Assembly (NCBI RefSeq): GCF_030849505.1
Contig: NZ_JAUJFI010000031.1
Span: 1-42,707, forward strand
DNA length: 42,707 nt
Source: Azospirillum isscasi
GTDB lineage: Bacteria; Pseudomonadota; Alphaproteobacteria; Azospirillales; Azospirillaceae
Reading direction: 5' to 3'
Shown: positions 17,668-25,315 of the stretch, piece by piece
How the letters are laid out: the number at the start of each line of letters is the position of its first letter
Numbering within the stretch: the first letter of the stretch is position 1
Made by a program: the position numbers and the translations under genes
The notes under the pieces: model-generated
The model's input: the letters and a program-made list of their open reading frames with translations, nothing else
Told to the model about the DNA's origin: nothing
Databases searched by the model: none

Positions 17668-17681
17668 GTTTCATATGAAAC
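17668..17681. promoter_or_regulatory. Perfect 14-base palindrome, candidate MarR operator between marR and hmgA
   Basis: GTTTCATATGAAAC is its own reverse complement. It lies 64 bases from both the marR and hmgA start codons, in AT-rich promoter DNA, where it can control both directions. Variants occur at 15134, 15149 and 25795. Confidence 0.75.
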
Positions 17682-17744
17682 TAAACTGTGGTCGGCCGAC
17701 ACGCGCCATGAATCGTCTGGCCACCACGATCTGGGAGGATCGCC

Positions 17745-18869
17745 ATGAAGAACTGGATCTCGTTTCCGCGGGTGGAGGGCACCGCGACCCGTCAGGCCCA
17801 CGTCCGTCTGCCGGCTGGGACCTATGAGCGCGAAATGGGGCGCGAGGGCTTTTTCGGCCCGGCGACCCAGATGCACCACGCCCATCCTCCGACCGGTTGG
17901 ACCAGCTTCGACGGCGACCTGCGCCCGCGCGCCTTCGACCTGAACCGGTCCGAAGAGCTTGCCGACTGCCCGCTGAGCGCCGTGCGGCTGATGGGCAACG
18001 GGGCGACGCAGGTCCGGATGTGGCGCTTCCAGGGGAAGATGGAGCATCTGGTCCGCAACGCCGACGGCGACGACCTGCTGTTCTTCCACCAGGGCGGCGG
18101 GCACCTGTTCTGCGACTACGGTCATCTTGAGGTGCGCGAGGGCGACTATGTCGTGCTGCCGCGCAACACCGCCTGGCGGCTGGAGAGCGATGGGCCGGTC
18201 ACCGCGCTGATGATCGAGGCGACCAACGACGCTTACCAGTTGCCGCACAAGGGGCTGGTCGGGACGCACGCGATCTTCGACCCGGCGGTGCTGGACGTGC
18301 CGGCGCTGGACGACGCCTTCCAGGGCCAGAAGAACGAACGCGAGACGGTCGTGCGCGTGAAGAAGCGGGGGCGGGTCAACGCCATGGTCTACCCGTTCAA
18401 CCCACTGGACGCGGTGGGCTGGCACGGCGATCTGGCGCCGGTGCGCATCAACTGGCGCGACATCCGGCCTTTGATGAGCCACCGCTACCACCTGCCGCCC
18501 AGCGCGCACTGCACCTGGGTCTCGGCGCGGTTCGTGATCTGCACCTTCGTGCCGCGTCCGATCGAGTCCGATCCGGAGGCGCTGAAGCTGCCCTATTATC
18601 ATTCGAACGAGGACTACGACGAGGTGCTGTTCTATCACCGCGGCCAGTTCTTCTCACGCGACAACATCCATCCGGGGATGGTGACCTATCATCCCTCGGG
18701 CTTCCCGCACGGGCCGCACCCGAAGGCCTACGAGGTCGCCCAGAAGTTCGAGCGCAAGGAAACCGACGAGGTCGCCGTGATGCTCGACACCCGCGACCCG
18801 CTTGACGTCTACGAGGGCATGGCCGCGACCGAGTGGCCGGGCTATGCCGACAGCTGGAAGGCCAAGTAA
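17745..18869 (+). CDS. hmgA: Homogentisate 1,2-dioxygenase HmgA (short form)
   Basis: The 374-residue cupin enzyme is shorter than the human and P. putida types of about 430-445 residues and resembles the compact bacterial form. The metal-site region is HSNEDYDEVLFYHRG, with His286 and Glu293 as likely iron ligands, followed by HPSGFPHGPHP (His316, His322 and His325), one of which completes the triad. It opens the ring of homogentisate to maleylacetoacetate using Fe(II) and O2. GGGAGGA lies about 6 bases before the ATG. The next gene encodes an FAA hydrolase, and the isomerase step (maiA) is 12 kb downstream at 31558. Confidence 0.92.
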   Translation: MKNWISFPRVEGTATRQAHVRLPAGTYEREMGREGFFGPATQMHHAHPPTGWTSFDGDLRPRAFDLNRSEELADCPLSAVRLMGNGATQVRMWRFQGKMEHLVRNADGDDLLFFHQGGGHLFCDYGHLEVREGDYVVLPRNTAWRLESDGPVTALMIEATNDAYQLPHKGLVGTHAIFDPAVLDVPALDDAFQGQKNERETVVRVKKRGRVNAMVYPFNPLDAVGWHGDLAPVRINWRDIRPLMSHRYHLPPSAHCTWVSARFVICTFVPRPIESDPEALKLPYYHSNEDYDEVLFYHRGQFFSRDNIHPGMVTYHPSGFPHGPHPKAYEVAQKFERKETDEVAVMLDTRDPLDVYEGMAATEWPGYADSWKAK

Positions 18870-18939
18870 GGCGTGGGGTCCTGGTGCCTTGGCGAGAAAA
18901 TAGAGTCTTGAAAATGGATTCTGGGAGGAAGGACCCGGC

Positions 18940-19959
18940 ATGAAGCTGGCAACTCTGAAAGCGGGCGGTCGTGACGGCACGCTCGTGGTGGTGTCGAAGG
19001 ACCTGACGCGGTGCCGGGCGGTCCCCGGCATCGCGCCGACTTTGCAGCAGGCGCTCGACGGCTGGACGGAGGTCGCGCCGAAGCTGGAGGCGGTCAGCCG
19101 CGCGTTGAACGCGGACGCAGCGTCGGGCGAGCCGTTCGACCCGGCCCAGGCCGCCTCGCCGCTGCCGCGCGCCTATCAGTGGGCAGACGGTTCGGCCTAC
19201 GTGAACCATGTGGAACTGGTGCGGAAGGCGCGCGGGGCGGACATGCCGCCGAGCTTCTGGACCGACCCGCTGATGTACCAGGGCTGCTCCGACGCCTTCC
19301 TGGGGCCGTGCGACCCGATCCCGGTGGCGGACGAGGCGTTCGGCATCGACTTCGAATCCGAGATCGCCGTCATCACCGGCGACGTGCCCATGGGCGTCTC
19401 GGCGGACGCGGCGCGCGGGCACATCCGGCTGCTGATGCTGGTCAACGACGTGTCCTTGCGCAACCTGATCCCGGCGGAACTGGCGAAGGGCTTCGGCTTT
19501 TTCCAGTCGAAGCCCGCGTCCAGCTTCTCCCCCGTGGCGGTGACGCCCGACGAGCTGGGCGGCGCCTGGGACGGCGGCAAGGTCAACCTGCCGCTGGTCA
19601 CCCACCTGAACGGCGCGCTGTTCGGCAGGCCCGACGCCGGGGTGGACATGACCTTCGACTTCCCGACGCTGGTGGCGCACGCGGCGAAGACGCGCGTCCT
19701 GGCGGCGGGGTCGATCATCGGGTCGGGCACCGTGTCCAACAAGCTGGACGGCGGGCCGGGCAAGCCGGTGGGGCAGGGAGGCGTGGGCTATTCCTGCCTT
19801 GCCGAAATCCGCACGATCGAGACCATCGAGACGGGCAAGCCGCAGACCCCCTTCATGCGCTTCGGCGACCGGGTGCGGATCGAGATGTTCGACGGGGCCG
19901 GCGACAGCGTCTTCGGCGCCATCGACCAGCCGGTGGTGCAACACCGGGGGCAAAACTGA
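18940..19959 (+). CDS. Fumarylacetoacetate hydrolase family protein (HmgB/FahA-like)
   Basis: The 339-residue protein has the FAA-hydrolase fold, with metal-binding carboxylates in FGIDFESEIAVITGDVPMG (about residues 129-147) and VNDVSLRNLI, and the conserved GSGTVSNKL turn. It is the compact bacterial type. In the homogentisate route it splits fumarylacetoacetate into fumarate and acetoacetate. It follows hmgA by 70 bases, behind a GGGAGGA site, and its stop overlaps the start of the hemerythrin-domain gene by one base. No operator-like repeat is evident in its short upstream gap. Confidence 0.9.
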   Translation: MKLATLKAGGRDGTLVVVSKDLTRCRAVPGIAPTLQQALDGWTEVAPKLEAVSRALNADAASGEPFDPAQAASPLPRAYQWADGSAYVNHVELVRKARGADMPPSFWTDPLMYQGCSDAFLGPCDPIPVADEAFGIDFESEIAVITGDVPMGVSADAARGHIRLLMLVNDVSLRNLIPAELAKGFGFFQSKPASSFSPVAVTPDELGGAWDGGKVNLPLVTHLNGALFGRPDAGVDMTFDFPTLVAHAAKTRVLAAGSIIGSGTVSNKLDGGPGKPVGQGGVGYSCLAEIRTIETIETGKPQTPFMRFGDRVRIEMFDGAGDSVFGAIDQPVVQHRGQN

Positions 19960-20537
19960 TGACCGACGCGCTGAACGTCATCAAGACCGAACACCGCAAC
20001 CTGATGCGGGTGGTCAACATCTTCGACATCGTGCTGCGGGAGGCCGAGCCCGACTTCCCGCTGCTCACGGCCATCGTGGATTATCTTCAGCAGTTTCCGG
20101 ACACGTACCATCATCCCAAGGAGGACCGCTTCCTGTTCACGGCGCTGCGCGCGCGCGACCCGGACGCGGCGGGCATCCTGGACGAGCTGGAGGCCGAGCA
20201 CGACCTGTGCCTGAAGGCCACGAACGGGTTGCGCGCCGCGCTGGACGCCTATCGGGCGGGCGCGCCGGGGAGCGGGGCGGCATTCCGTGCGGTGGCCGAG
20301 GATTACCGGCGGCTTCAGCTGCGGCATCTGCAGAAGGAAGAGGGCGTGGTCATGCCCATGGCGAAGCAGGCGCTCCGTCCCGGGGACTGGGTGGAGATCA
20401 ACGCCGCCTTCGCCGACAACAAGGACCCGCTGTTCAGCGGCGACGCCGCGGAGAGCGTGCGGGCGCTCTATTCCCGCGTGGTGAATCTGGCGCCGGCGCC
20501 CTACGGGCTGGCCGATGCGCACACGCGGGAGTCCTGA
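19959..20537 (+). CDS. Hemerythrin-domain protein coupled to the FAA hydrolase
   Basis: The 192-residue all-helical protein has the HHE cation-binding pattern: KTEHRNL near residue 11, YHHPKEDRFLF near residues 50-60, ELEAEHDLCL near residues 76-85 and LRHLQKEEGVVMP near residues 118-130. This is consistent with a non-haem diiron site binding O2, NO or peroxide. The C-terminal 45 residues are an extension of unknown role. TGATG coupling to the FAA hydrolase gene places it in the hmg operon, where an oxygen- or iron-handling role beside the Fe(II) dioxygenase is a reasonable guess. Confidence 0.85.
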   Translation: MTDALNVIKTEHRNLMRVVNIFDIVLREAEPDFPLLTAIVDYLQQFPDTYHHPKEDRFLFTALRARDPDAAGILDELEAEHDLCLKATNGLRAALDAYRAGAPGSGAAFRAVAEDYRRLQLRHLQKEEGVVMPMAKQALRPGDWVEINAAFADNKDPLFSGDAAESVRALYSRVVNLAPAPYGLADAHTRES

Positions 20538-20569
20538 GCCGCCGGGTCTTGAAGCGACGCGGAAAAAAG

Positions 20570-20593
20570 CGCCCGGACCTCGCGGTCCGGGCG
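20570..20593 (-). terminator. Intrinsic terminator of the diiron-oxygenase/reductase operon
   Basis: CGCCCGGACC (20570-20579) pairs perfectly with GGTCCGGGCG (20584-20593) around a four-base loop. On the minus strand the stem is followed by CTTTTTTCC, a proper U-tract, so it ends transcripts coming from 21.7 kb. It may also slow plus-strand transcripts from the hmg operon. Confidence 0.9.
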
Positions 20594-20633
20594 TTCAGTG
20601 GGGTCTATCGCGTCCAAGTGAGGGGACGCCCCT

Positions 20634-21698
20634 TCACCCGTTGGCCACGAGCCGCTCGGCTGGCGGGGCCTCCGGGATGGCTTGCGAGACGTAGCCTTCC
20701 CTGTGGATCAGCTCGTCCCGCGCACCCAGCGCCTTGGCGGCGTGGGCGCAATCTTCGACGAAGGCGGGGCTGCCGGCGATGAACACGCTGTGCGCCGACA
20801 GATCCTGGAACAGCGTGGGCAGGACGACCGGGATGCGCCCGCTCAGCCCCCCTTTGCCGGACCCGTCCTGCCGGTCGCGGGTCAGCGTGGTCAGGAACTT
20901 GAAGTTCCGGTGCTTGGCCTGCCAATAGGCCATCAGGCCGCGGGCGTAGACGTCGTCGTCGGTGCAGGCGGAGAACAGCAGCGTCACCGGCTGGCGGTAG
21001 CCACGCCGAAGCGCTGCGTCGGCCAGCGCCAGGATGGGCGCGAGGCCGGAGCCGGCCGCCATGCACAGCACCGGCGTGTCCACCGACGGATCGCCGATGA
21101 AGGTGCCGTAGGGGCCGGACAGCTTCACCATGTCCCCGCTTTTCAGCGTGTCGTGAACCCACAGGCTGGTCACCCCACCCTCGGCGCGGGTGATCTGCAG
21201 GACGATCTCCCCGTCGGCGCGCGGCGCGTTGGCGATGGAGTAGCAGCGCGGCGGGATGCCGGCGGACTCGTCGCCCAGCATCACGTATTGGCCGGGCCAA
21301 TAGCGCAGCGGCTGTCCCAGCGGGCGCAGCAGAAGCTCCACGATGCGCGGCGTGCGCTGGATGCGGTCGGTGACGATGAACAGCACGTTTTCGCGCGGAG
21401 GGAACAGCTTGGGCTGCGCGTCGGCGGTGCCGTACTCGATGACCAGCTCCGCGGAGATGGGCTTGGCCATGCACATCAGGCCGTAGCCGTCCTTCCGCTC
21501 GGCCTGGGACAGCGCCATGTCCAGCACCATGCCCTGGTCGAATTGGCCGCTCAGCACCTTGACCTTGCATTCCCCGCAGGCCCCGGCGCGGCAGTTGTTG
21601 GGCAGGGCGTAACCGGCCTGCTCCAGCGCCGAAAGCACGGTCTCGCCCTCGCGGCACTCGACTTCGCGGCCCGAGGGATGGAGGCGGATGCGGCTCAC
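20634..21698 (-). CDS. Ferredoxin-NAD(P)H oxidoreductase of diiron-oxygenase type (N-terminal 2Fe-2S, C-terminal FAD/NAD)
   Basis: The 354-residue protein begins with a plant-type ferredoxin domain. Cys36, Cys41 and Cys44 (CRAGACGEC) plus Cys76 bind 2Fe-2S. A flavin domain with RCYSIANAP (RxYS) and a pyridine-nucleotide domain starting at MAAGSGLAPILALA follow. This order (2Fe-2S first) is that of DmpP/MmoC/BenC-type reductases. PaaE of the phenylacetyl-CoA epoxidase has the opposite order, so this is not PaaE. The start is GTG, with GGGAGG 9 bases upstream. It follows the diiron-protein gene by about 110 bases and presumably passes electrons to it, possibly also to the PaaA-like protein at 24412. 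Confidence 0.9.
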   Translation of the reverse strand: MSRIRLHPSGREVECREGETVLSALEQAGYALPNNCRAGACGECKVKVLSGQFDQGMVLDMALSQAERKDGYGLMCMAKPISAELVIEYGTADAQPKLFPPRENVLFIVTDRIQRTPRIVELLLRPLGQPLRYWPGQYVMLGDESAGIPPRCYSIANAPRADGEIVLQITRAEGGVTSLWVHDTLKSGDMVKLSGPYGTFIGDPSVDTPVLCMAAGSGLAPILALADAALRRGYRQPVTLLFSACTDDDVYARGLMAYWQAKHRNFKFLTTLTRDRQDGSGKGGLSGRIPVVLPTLFQDLSAHSVFIAGSPAFVEDCAHAAKALGARDELIHREGYVSQAIPEAPPAERLVANG

Positions 21699-21806
21699 GG
21701 ACGAGTCCTCCCTAGACTCTTGGTGGATTCTTGTTCGGAAGAGACGGCCGGCGAGAGCGGAGCCCTGCCGGCCGTACGTCAGTTCGTGCCGATGCGTTGA
21801 GAACGC

Positions 21807-22835
21807 TCAGAAGACGGGAATGATCTCGTCCATATCGACGTCGCGGATTTCCTCGCCGGTGATGCCGACCTCGGGGATCGCCGGGAAGGGAATGTTGTAG
21901 CGGTCGAGAACGCCCTTCAGGTTCAGCATGGCGTTGCGCCAGTTCTCCTTCTTCGCCTCGTAGGCCGGGATGTGGAAGCCGGCCTTGCGGGCGATCTCCT
22001 CGGCCTCGCGCTGGGTGGCGATGAAATCGTCCGGCAGGTCCCAGAACTGCGGCGGCGGCTCGAACAGCACGGCCGACAGGAACAGGTAGCCGGCGCGGAT
22101 CTGCTTGGTGATGATGGCGCGGTCCTCGACCTCCAGATGCGGATAGTCGCGCTCCATCACCGACATGCAAATCGCCATGTGGCGGCCTTCGTCGCGGCCG
22201 ATGTTGCGGAACGCCTCCTTGAAGACCGGCTCGGTGCAGCCCGCCGCCATCTGGTGGAAGATGGTCGCCGCCGCGATCTCGCCCATCAGGAAGGAGCTGA
22301 AAAGGACGGCCAGCGAGTATTTCGGCACCGCCTTCTTGTAGCCGTCCCAATAGCGGCCGCCGTTGTAGTAGAGCCAATGGGCGTTGCGCTGCAACCGCTT
22401 GCCGAGTTCGGTCTTCGGCACGTAGGTCAGCGGGCTGGTGGCCTCCAGCAGCTTGGTGATGGCCATGCCGCACATCTGCTCGTGATTCTGCTCGTCACGG
22501 GTGACGGAGAAGAAGCAGCGGCGGACGGGGTCTTCCTCGTGGACCTCGTAGGTCTTGATCAGGGCGTGGGCGAAGACCGGCGGGGCCGACGCGTCGAACA
22601 CCGACAGGATCGTCCACCAGTAGGCGATCGCCTCGCGCTCCTCCCACGAATACTTCGACACGTCGAAGCTGTCCCACGGCAGTTTGGCCGGGTCCCAGTT
22701 CTCGCGCTGCGCCGCGGTCCACACCTCTTCCAGCTTCTTGGTGTGGGATTCCCAGGACAGGGGATAGACGTTGGGCTGCGGCGTGTCGGGCGGAAACTCC
22801 ATGGTGTTCGCGATCGGGGTGTAATCCTTGGCCAT
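21807..22835 (-). CDS. Ferritin/R2-like diiron oxygenase of unassigned function
   Basis: The 342-residue helical protein shows a full diiron pattern: Asp81 (SVFDASAP) as a possible first ligand, Glu115-x-x-His118 (RDEQNHEQ), Glu186 (FLMGEIAAATIFH) and Glu216-x-x-His219 (GRDEGRHMA). Spacing and an aspartate as first ligand recall the ribonucleotide-reductase R2/ferritin-like superfamily. It does not look like PaaA, and I do not recognise a named enzyme. AGGAGG lies 9 bases before the ATG at 22835; an in-frame upstream start would ignore it. It is followed by a matching reductase gene, so an O2-dependent hydroxylase or epoxidase is likely. The substrate is unknown, but the neighbouring genes all deal with phenylacetic-type acids. 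Confidence 0.75.
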   Translation of the reverse strand: MAKDYTPIANTMEFPPDTPQPNVYPLSWESHTKKLEEVWTAAQRENWDPAKLPWDSFDVSKYSWEEREAIAYWWTILSVFDASAPPVFAHALIKTYEVHEEDPVRRCFFSVTRDEQNHEQMCGMAITKLLEATSPLTYVPKTELGKRLQRNAHWLYYNGGRYWDGYKKAVPKYSLAVLFSSFLMGEIAAATIFHQMAAGCTEPVFKEAFRNIGRDEGRHMAICMSVMERDYPHLEVEDRAIITKQIRAGYLFLSAVLFEPPPQFWDLPDDFIATQREAEEIARKAGFHIPAYEAKKENWRNAMLNLKGVLDRYNIPFPAIPEVGITGEEIRDVDMDEIIPVF

Positions 22836-23107
22836 CCGGCATTTCCTCCTGAGATTTTGCGGGCCGGGCCGTTCGTTGTTGTGTGCCCGGTTCATGCGCA
22901 CGGGGCGGCAGCGGCGCGCCGTATGCTCATTAACGTGACACAGTATGTTTGGATCGGCAACAGGAATGTGTATCGCTTTGATGATCGCTAGGGATTATTC
23001 TAATTTGCTGTTGTTGAATGAGTTTTTGGCGTGCGTGACCGCTTTGCGCCGTGGAGAGACGCGAAAAAACTCGATAATCTGTCTTCGATGTATCGCTTTT
23101 TCGGGGG
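22836..23107. promoter_or_regulatory. Promoter region of the diiron-oxygenase operon, 3' flank of paaX
   Basis: This is 272 bases of unusually AT-rich DNA for this window, with no credible gene. Next to the paaX stop, CGAAAAA (23062-23068) and TTTTTCG (23097-23103) form a loose inverted repeat that may help end paaX transcripts on the minus strand. Closer to the oxygenase start lies the TGACACAGTATGTTT motif (22936-22950). Confidence 0.5.
22936..22950 (+). promoter_or_regulatory. Candidate operator before the diiron-oxygenase operon
   Basis: TGACACAGTATGTTT matches, in the same order, the minus-strand reading TGACACAAACTGTGTT of a palindromic site before the PaaA-like gene (24326-24341). The shared pattern is TGACACA-N3-TGTKTT. 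It lies about 100 bases upstream of the oxygenase start. The PaaX-family protein encoded between the two sites is the obvious candidate binder; this is inference. Confidence 0.5.
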
Positions 23108-24088
23108 TTACCCGACCCCGCCGCGCTGGAGCAGTTCGCGGATGTTGTCCGACTCGCCGTCCAGCAGCCCGCCGAAGCGGGCGTTGAAGGCGGGCTGCGC
23201 CTCGGGCAGGGGGCCGTTGGCGGTGGTCAGGGCGGACATCAGGAAGGATTCCGCCGTCTGGCGGACGAAGCGGTAGATGTTGCGCGTCAGCATGCGCGAC
23301 TCCTGCCCCGGCCAGTCGGGCGGCAGCAGGTCGGGCGGCAGCATCGGGTCGCGCAGCAGGATGCGGCGGTAGTCGTGGATCATCAGCGTGCGCAGCACGA
23401 AGCACAGGCGCGGGTCGGGCGAATCGGCGGAATCCAGCGCCTGCCACACCGGGCGGAAGCGGTCCAGGAAGCCGGTGTAGTCGCGCTCCAGCTGATCCAC
23501 GTCCCAGAAGCCGCGCACCAGGTCGCGCAAGGGGCCGTAGCCGGACGTCCGGTCGTGTGTCGCCTTCATGTGCACCACCTTGTCGGCGATGCCCAGTTCG
23601 GCGAGCAGGCGGTGCATCGCCGCCTCGTCGCAGTTGGGGTGGGCGAAGACGTTGTTGGCGGCGGCGCCGAACCCCTGCCAGACCAGCTCCCGCCGCAGCT
23701 TCTCGCGCGTTTCGACGTCGAGCGCGTTGGGTGCCACCAGCAGCAGGTGCCAGCCGCGGTCCCAGCCGCGCACCAGCGGCGCGTAGATGCGCCGTTCCGC
23801 CGCGGCGAAACGCTCGTGCCCGCTTTCGGTGACGCGGTAGAAGCTGCGCCGTCCGATCTGGGTGTTGATCAGCCAATCGTCCTTGCACAGCCGGAAGACC
23901 GAGGTGCGGACGATGCGCTCGCTGAGCCCGAAATGCGCCATCAGGTCGATCAGGCTGCCCAGCCAGGCGGAACCGCCGTGCGGTAGGATCGCATCGCCGT
24001 AGACCGTGATGATGAGCGACTTGGCGCGCGGGGCGATGGTCTCGATCAGCGGGGCGACCAAGTCTTCGGGGCGGCGCGGACGGGGCAT
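23108..24088 (-). CDS. paaX: PaaX-family transcriptional repressor
   Basis: The 326-residue protein has the PaaX N-terminal winged helix (SLIITVYGDAILPHGGSAWLGSLIDLMAHFGLSERIVRTSVFRL), the central segment with WQGFGAAANNVFAHPN and a C-terminal helical domain with HDYRRILLRDPMLPPDLLPPDWPG. All align by eye with E. coli PaaX. PaaX is a GntR-like repressor released by phenylacetyl-CoA. It stands between the two arms of the diiron island and 14 kb from the classical paa genes, and both places have motifs in their promoters. It may control both, or only one. Its own promoter carries GGTATGATACC and the ATACCGAT core also seen before the paa operons. Confidence 0.9.
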   Translation of the reverse strand: MPRPRRPEDLVAPLIETIAPRAKSLIITVYGDAILPHGGSAWLGSLIDLMAHFGLSERIVRTSVFRLCKDDWLINTQIGRRSFYRVTESGHERFAAAERRIYAPLVRGWDRGWHLLLVAPNALDVETREKLRRELVWQGFGAAANNVFAHPNCDEAAMHRLLAELGIADKVVHMKATHDRTSGYGPLRDLVRGFWDVDQLERDYTGFLDRFRPVWQALDSADSPDPRLCFVLRTLMIHDYRRILLRDPMLPPDLLPPDWPGQESRMLTRNIYRFVRQTAESFLMSALTTANGPLPEAQPAFNARFGGLLDGESDNIRELLQRGGVG

Positions 24089-24130
24089 GCTGGGGAACTC
24101 TTCCGATTGGCGGGCGGGGCTAAGCGCATC

Positions 24131-24141
24131 GGTATGATACC
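24131..24141. promoter_or_regulatory. Candidate PaaX autoregulatory site
   Basis: GGTATGATACC is a perfect odd palindrome 43 bases upstream of the paaX start. Its minus strand continues as ATACCGATGCG, similar to the paaG promoter dyad GTATCATATCGATAC. Autoregulation by PaaX is known in other bacteria. Confidence 0.5.
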
Positions 24142-24325
24142 AACTTTATAGATGATATGCGTCCTGTCTGGCTATACCGGTCACACCGCGGCGGTTCTTC
24201 GGCAGCCAATTCTAAGCCAATGGGAAAAAACGAAAATTCCGTTTCTCTTTCGCCGCCATTGACATTAGGGAAGGCTGAATTTCCGTTTGACAAGCATAAA
24301 TGCGATACACTACCGTCCAATCAAT

Positions 24326-24341
24326 AACACAGTTTGTGTCA
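24326..24341. promoter_or_regulatory. Candidate operator before the PaaA-like gene
   Basis: AACACAGTTTGTGTCA contains inverted ACACA/TGTGT half-sites separated by GTT. The reverse strand reads TGACACA-AAC-TGTGTT and matches the motif at 22936-22950 before the second diiron operon. It ends 70 bases before the PaaA-like ATG. Confidence 0.55.
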
Positions 24342-24411
24342 TAACGTCGACACCCCCGCGAGCCCGAAAATGCGGCCGCCGATGGGGTGAACCGGCGAGG
24401 ACGGAGGAAAC

Positions 24412-25230
24412 ATGCCCAGGACGTGGAAGACCTACGACAAGGGGGATCCGCTTCCCGACGACTATCGGAAGGCGTTGCTGCATCTGATGTCGTTCCAGGG
24501 GGATTCCGAATACGCCGGCGCCCAGCGCGTGGCGGAGAACATGCGCTTCGCCCCCCGGCCGGAGGAAGCCTACCGCCTTTCCAAGAAGGTCATGGAGGAG
24601 ATGGGCCACGCCTACTATGTCTGGAACCTGATGCAGGATCTGGGCGTGGACGTGGACGCGCGGCTGCAGGAGCTGGTCGCCCATCCGGACAATCCCGACC
24701 CCGCCAAGGTCAACGTCATCAACGGCTTCCGCCGGCAGAACTGGGAGCGGTTCTTCGATGGCTGGACCGACGTGGCGCTGTTCTCCACGGTGGTGACGCC
24801 CGCCGCCGTCGCCTTCCTCGGCCAGTACCGCGACTGTTCCTACCTGCCGTGGGCGCGGGTCAACGCCCGCATCCACAAGGAGGAGTTCGGCCACCTCGCC
24901 TTCGGCGTCTGGGCGGCCAAGCGCGTGCTGGAGTTCGGCGGCGACGCCGCGCGGGAGGACATGGCGGCCCGCGTTCCGAAATTCATGCGCATGGGCCTGG
25001 GTTTCTTCGGCCGTCCGTCGTTCGGCGAGGTGCGCTCCGCGAATTTCGACCTGCACCACGAGTACGGGCTGAAGGTGAAGAGGCCGGAGGAATTGCAGGC
25101 GGAATACCTGCAACTGCTTGAGGAGCGGCTGAAGGAGGTCGGGATTCCGATGCCCACTGGCGTCGAACCGGATTATGATATGCGCGTCAGTTACGAGGCC
25201 GCCGACGCCCCGGTTCACGCCGTGGCTTGA
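24412..25230 (+). CDS. PaaA/PaaC-family diiron oxygenase subunit, stand-alone PaaA-like protein
   Basis: The 272-residue protein belongs to the phenylacetic-acid catabolic protein family. Compared by eye with E. coli PaaA, the segments DSEYAG, KKVMEEMGHAYYVW, DGWTDVALFS and HKEEFGHLAFG line up with HSEIVG, AKVQDEAGHGLYLY, LVDGAAIVNQ and CKEESFHQRQG. This preserves Glu33, Glu63-x-x-His66, an aspartate and Glu158-x-x-His161 as diiron ligands. It is about 35 residues shorter than PaaA, and no paaB, paaC or paaD is nearby. GGAGGAAAC precedes the ATG. It could be a hydroxylase or epoxidase for a phenylacetic-type substrate. Its partner is probably the next gene, and electrons may come from the reductase at 20634. 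Confidence 0.8.
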   Translation: MPRTWKTYDKGDPLPDDYRKALLHLMSFQGDSEYAGAQRVAENMRFAPRPEEAYRLSKKVMEEMGHAYYVWNLMQDLGVDVDARLQELVAHPDNPDPAKVNVINGFRRQNWERFFDGWTDVALFSTVVTPAAVAFLGQYRDCSYLPWARVNARIHKEEFGHLAFGVWAAKRVLEFGGDAAREDMAARVPKFMRMGLGFFGRPSFGEVRSANFDLHHEYGLKVKRPEELQAEYLQLLEERLKEVGIPMPTGVEPDYDMRVSYEAADAPVHAVA

Positions 25231-25315
25231 CGGTGCCCGCCCGGCGCGACGGAAAAATCCGCGCGCCGGCTTTCGCGCTTTGGGTCCAGCTCTGGTACGC
25301 ATGGGGGAGGAAACC

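Larger units (their letters stand above)
24089..24411. promoter_or_regulatory. Divergent promoter region, paaX and the PaaA-like gene
   Basis: This is 323 bases without a convincing gene and clearly AT-rich. On the paaX side is the palindrome GGTAT-G-ATACC (24131-24141). The minus-strand reading of 24124-24140 agrees at 14 of 17 positions with the paaG promoter sequence at 9519-9535. On the other side is AACACAGTTTGTGTCA (24326-24341), an inverted repeat (ACACA-GTT-TGTGT). A small open frame on the minus strand covering 24120-24320 looks accidental. Confidence 0.6.

Noticed and set aside
18880..18939. Possible MarR operator before the FAA hydrolase gene
   Set aside because: The sequence there has TTGAAAAT but not the paired half-site; the gene is 70 bases from hmgA and is probably read from the hmgA promoter.
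21807..22835. Calling this diiron protein PaaA because a reductase follows and PaaX is near
   Set aside because: Its motifs and length do not match PaaA, while the protein at 24412 does. The reductase also has a different domain order from PaaE.
24120..24320. Small minus-strand frame in the paaX upstream region
   Set aside because: No ribosome site or family resemblance, and it overlaps the operator-like palindrome and AT-rich promoter DNA.
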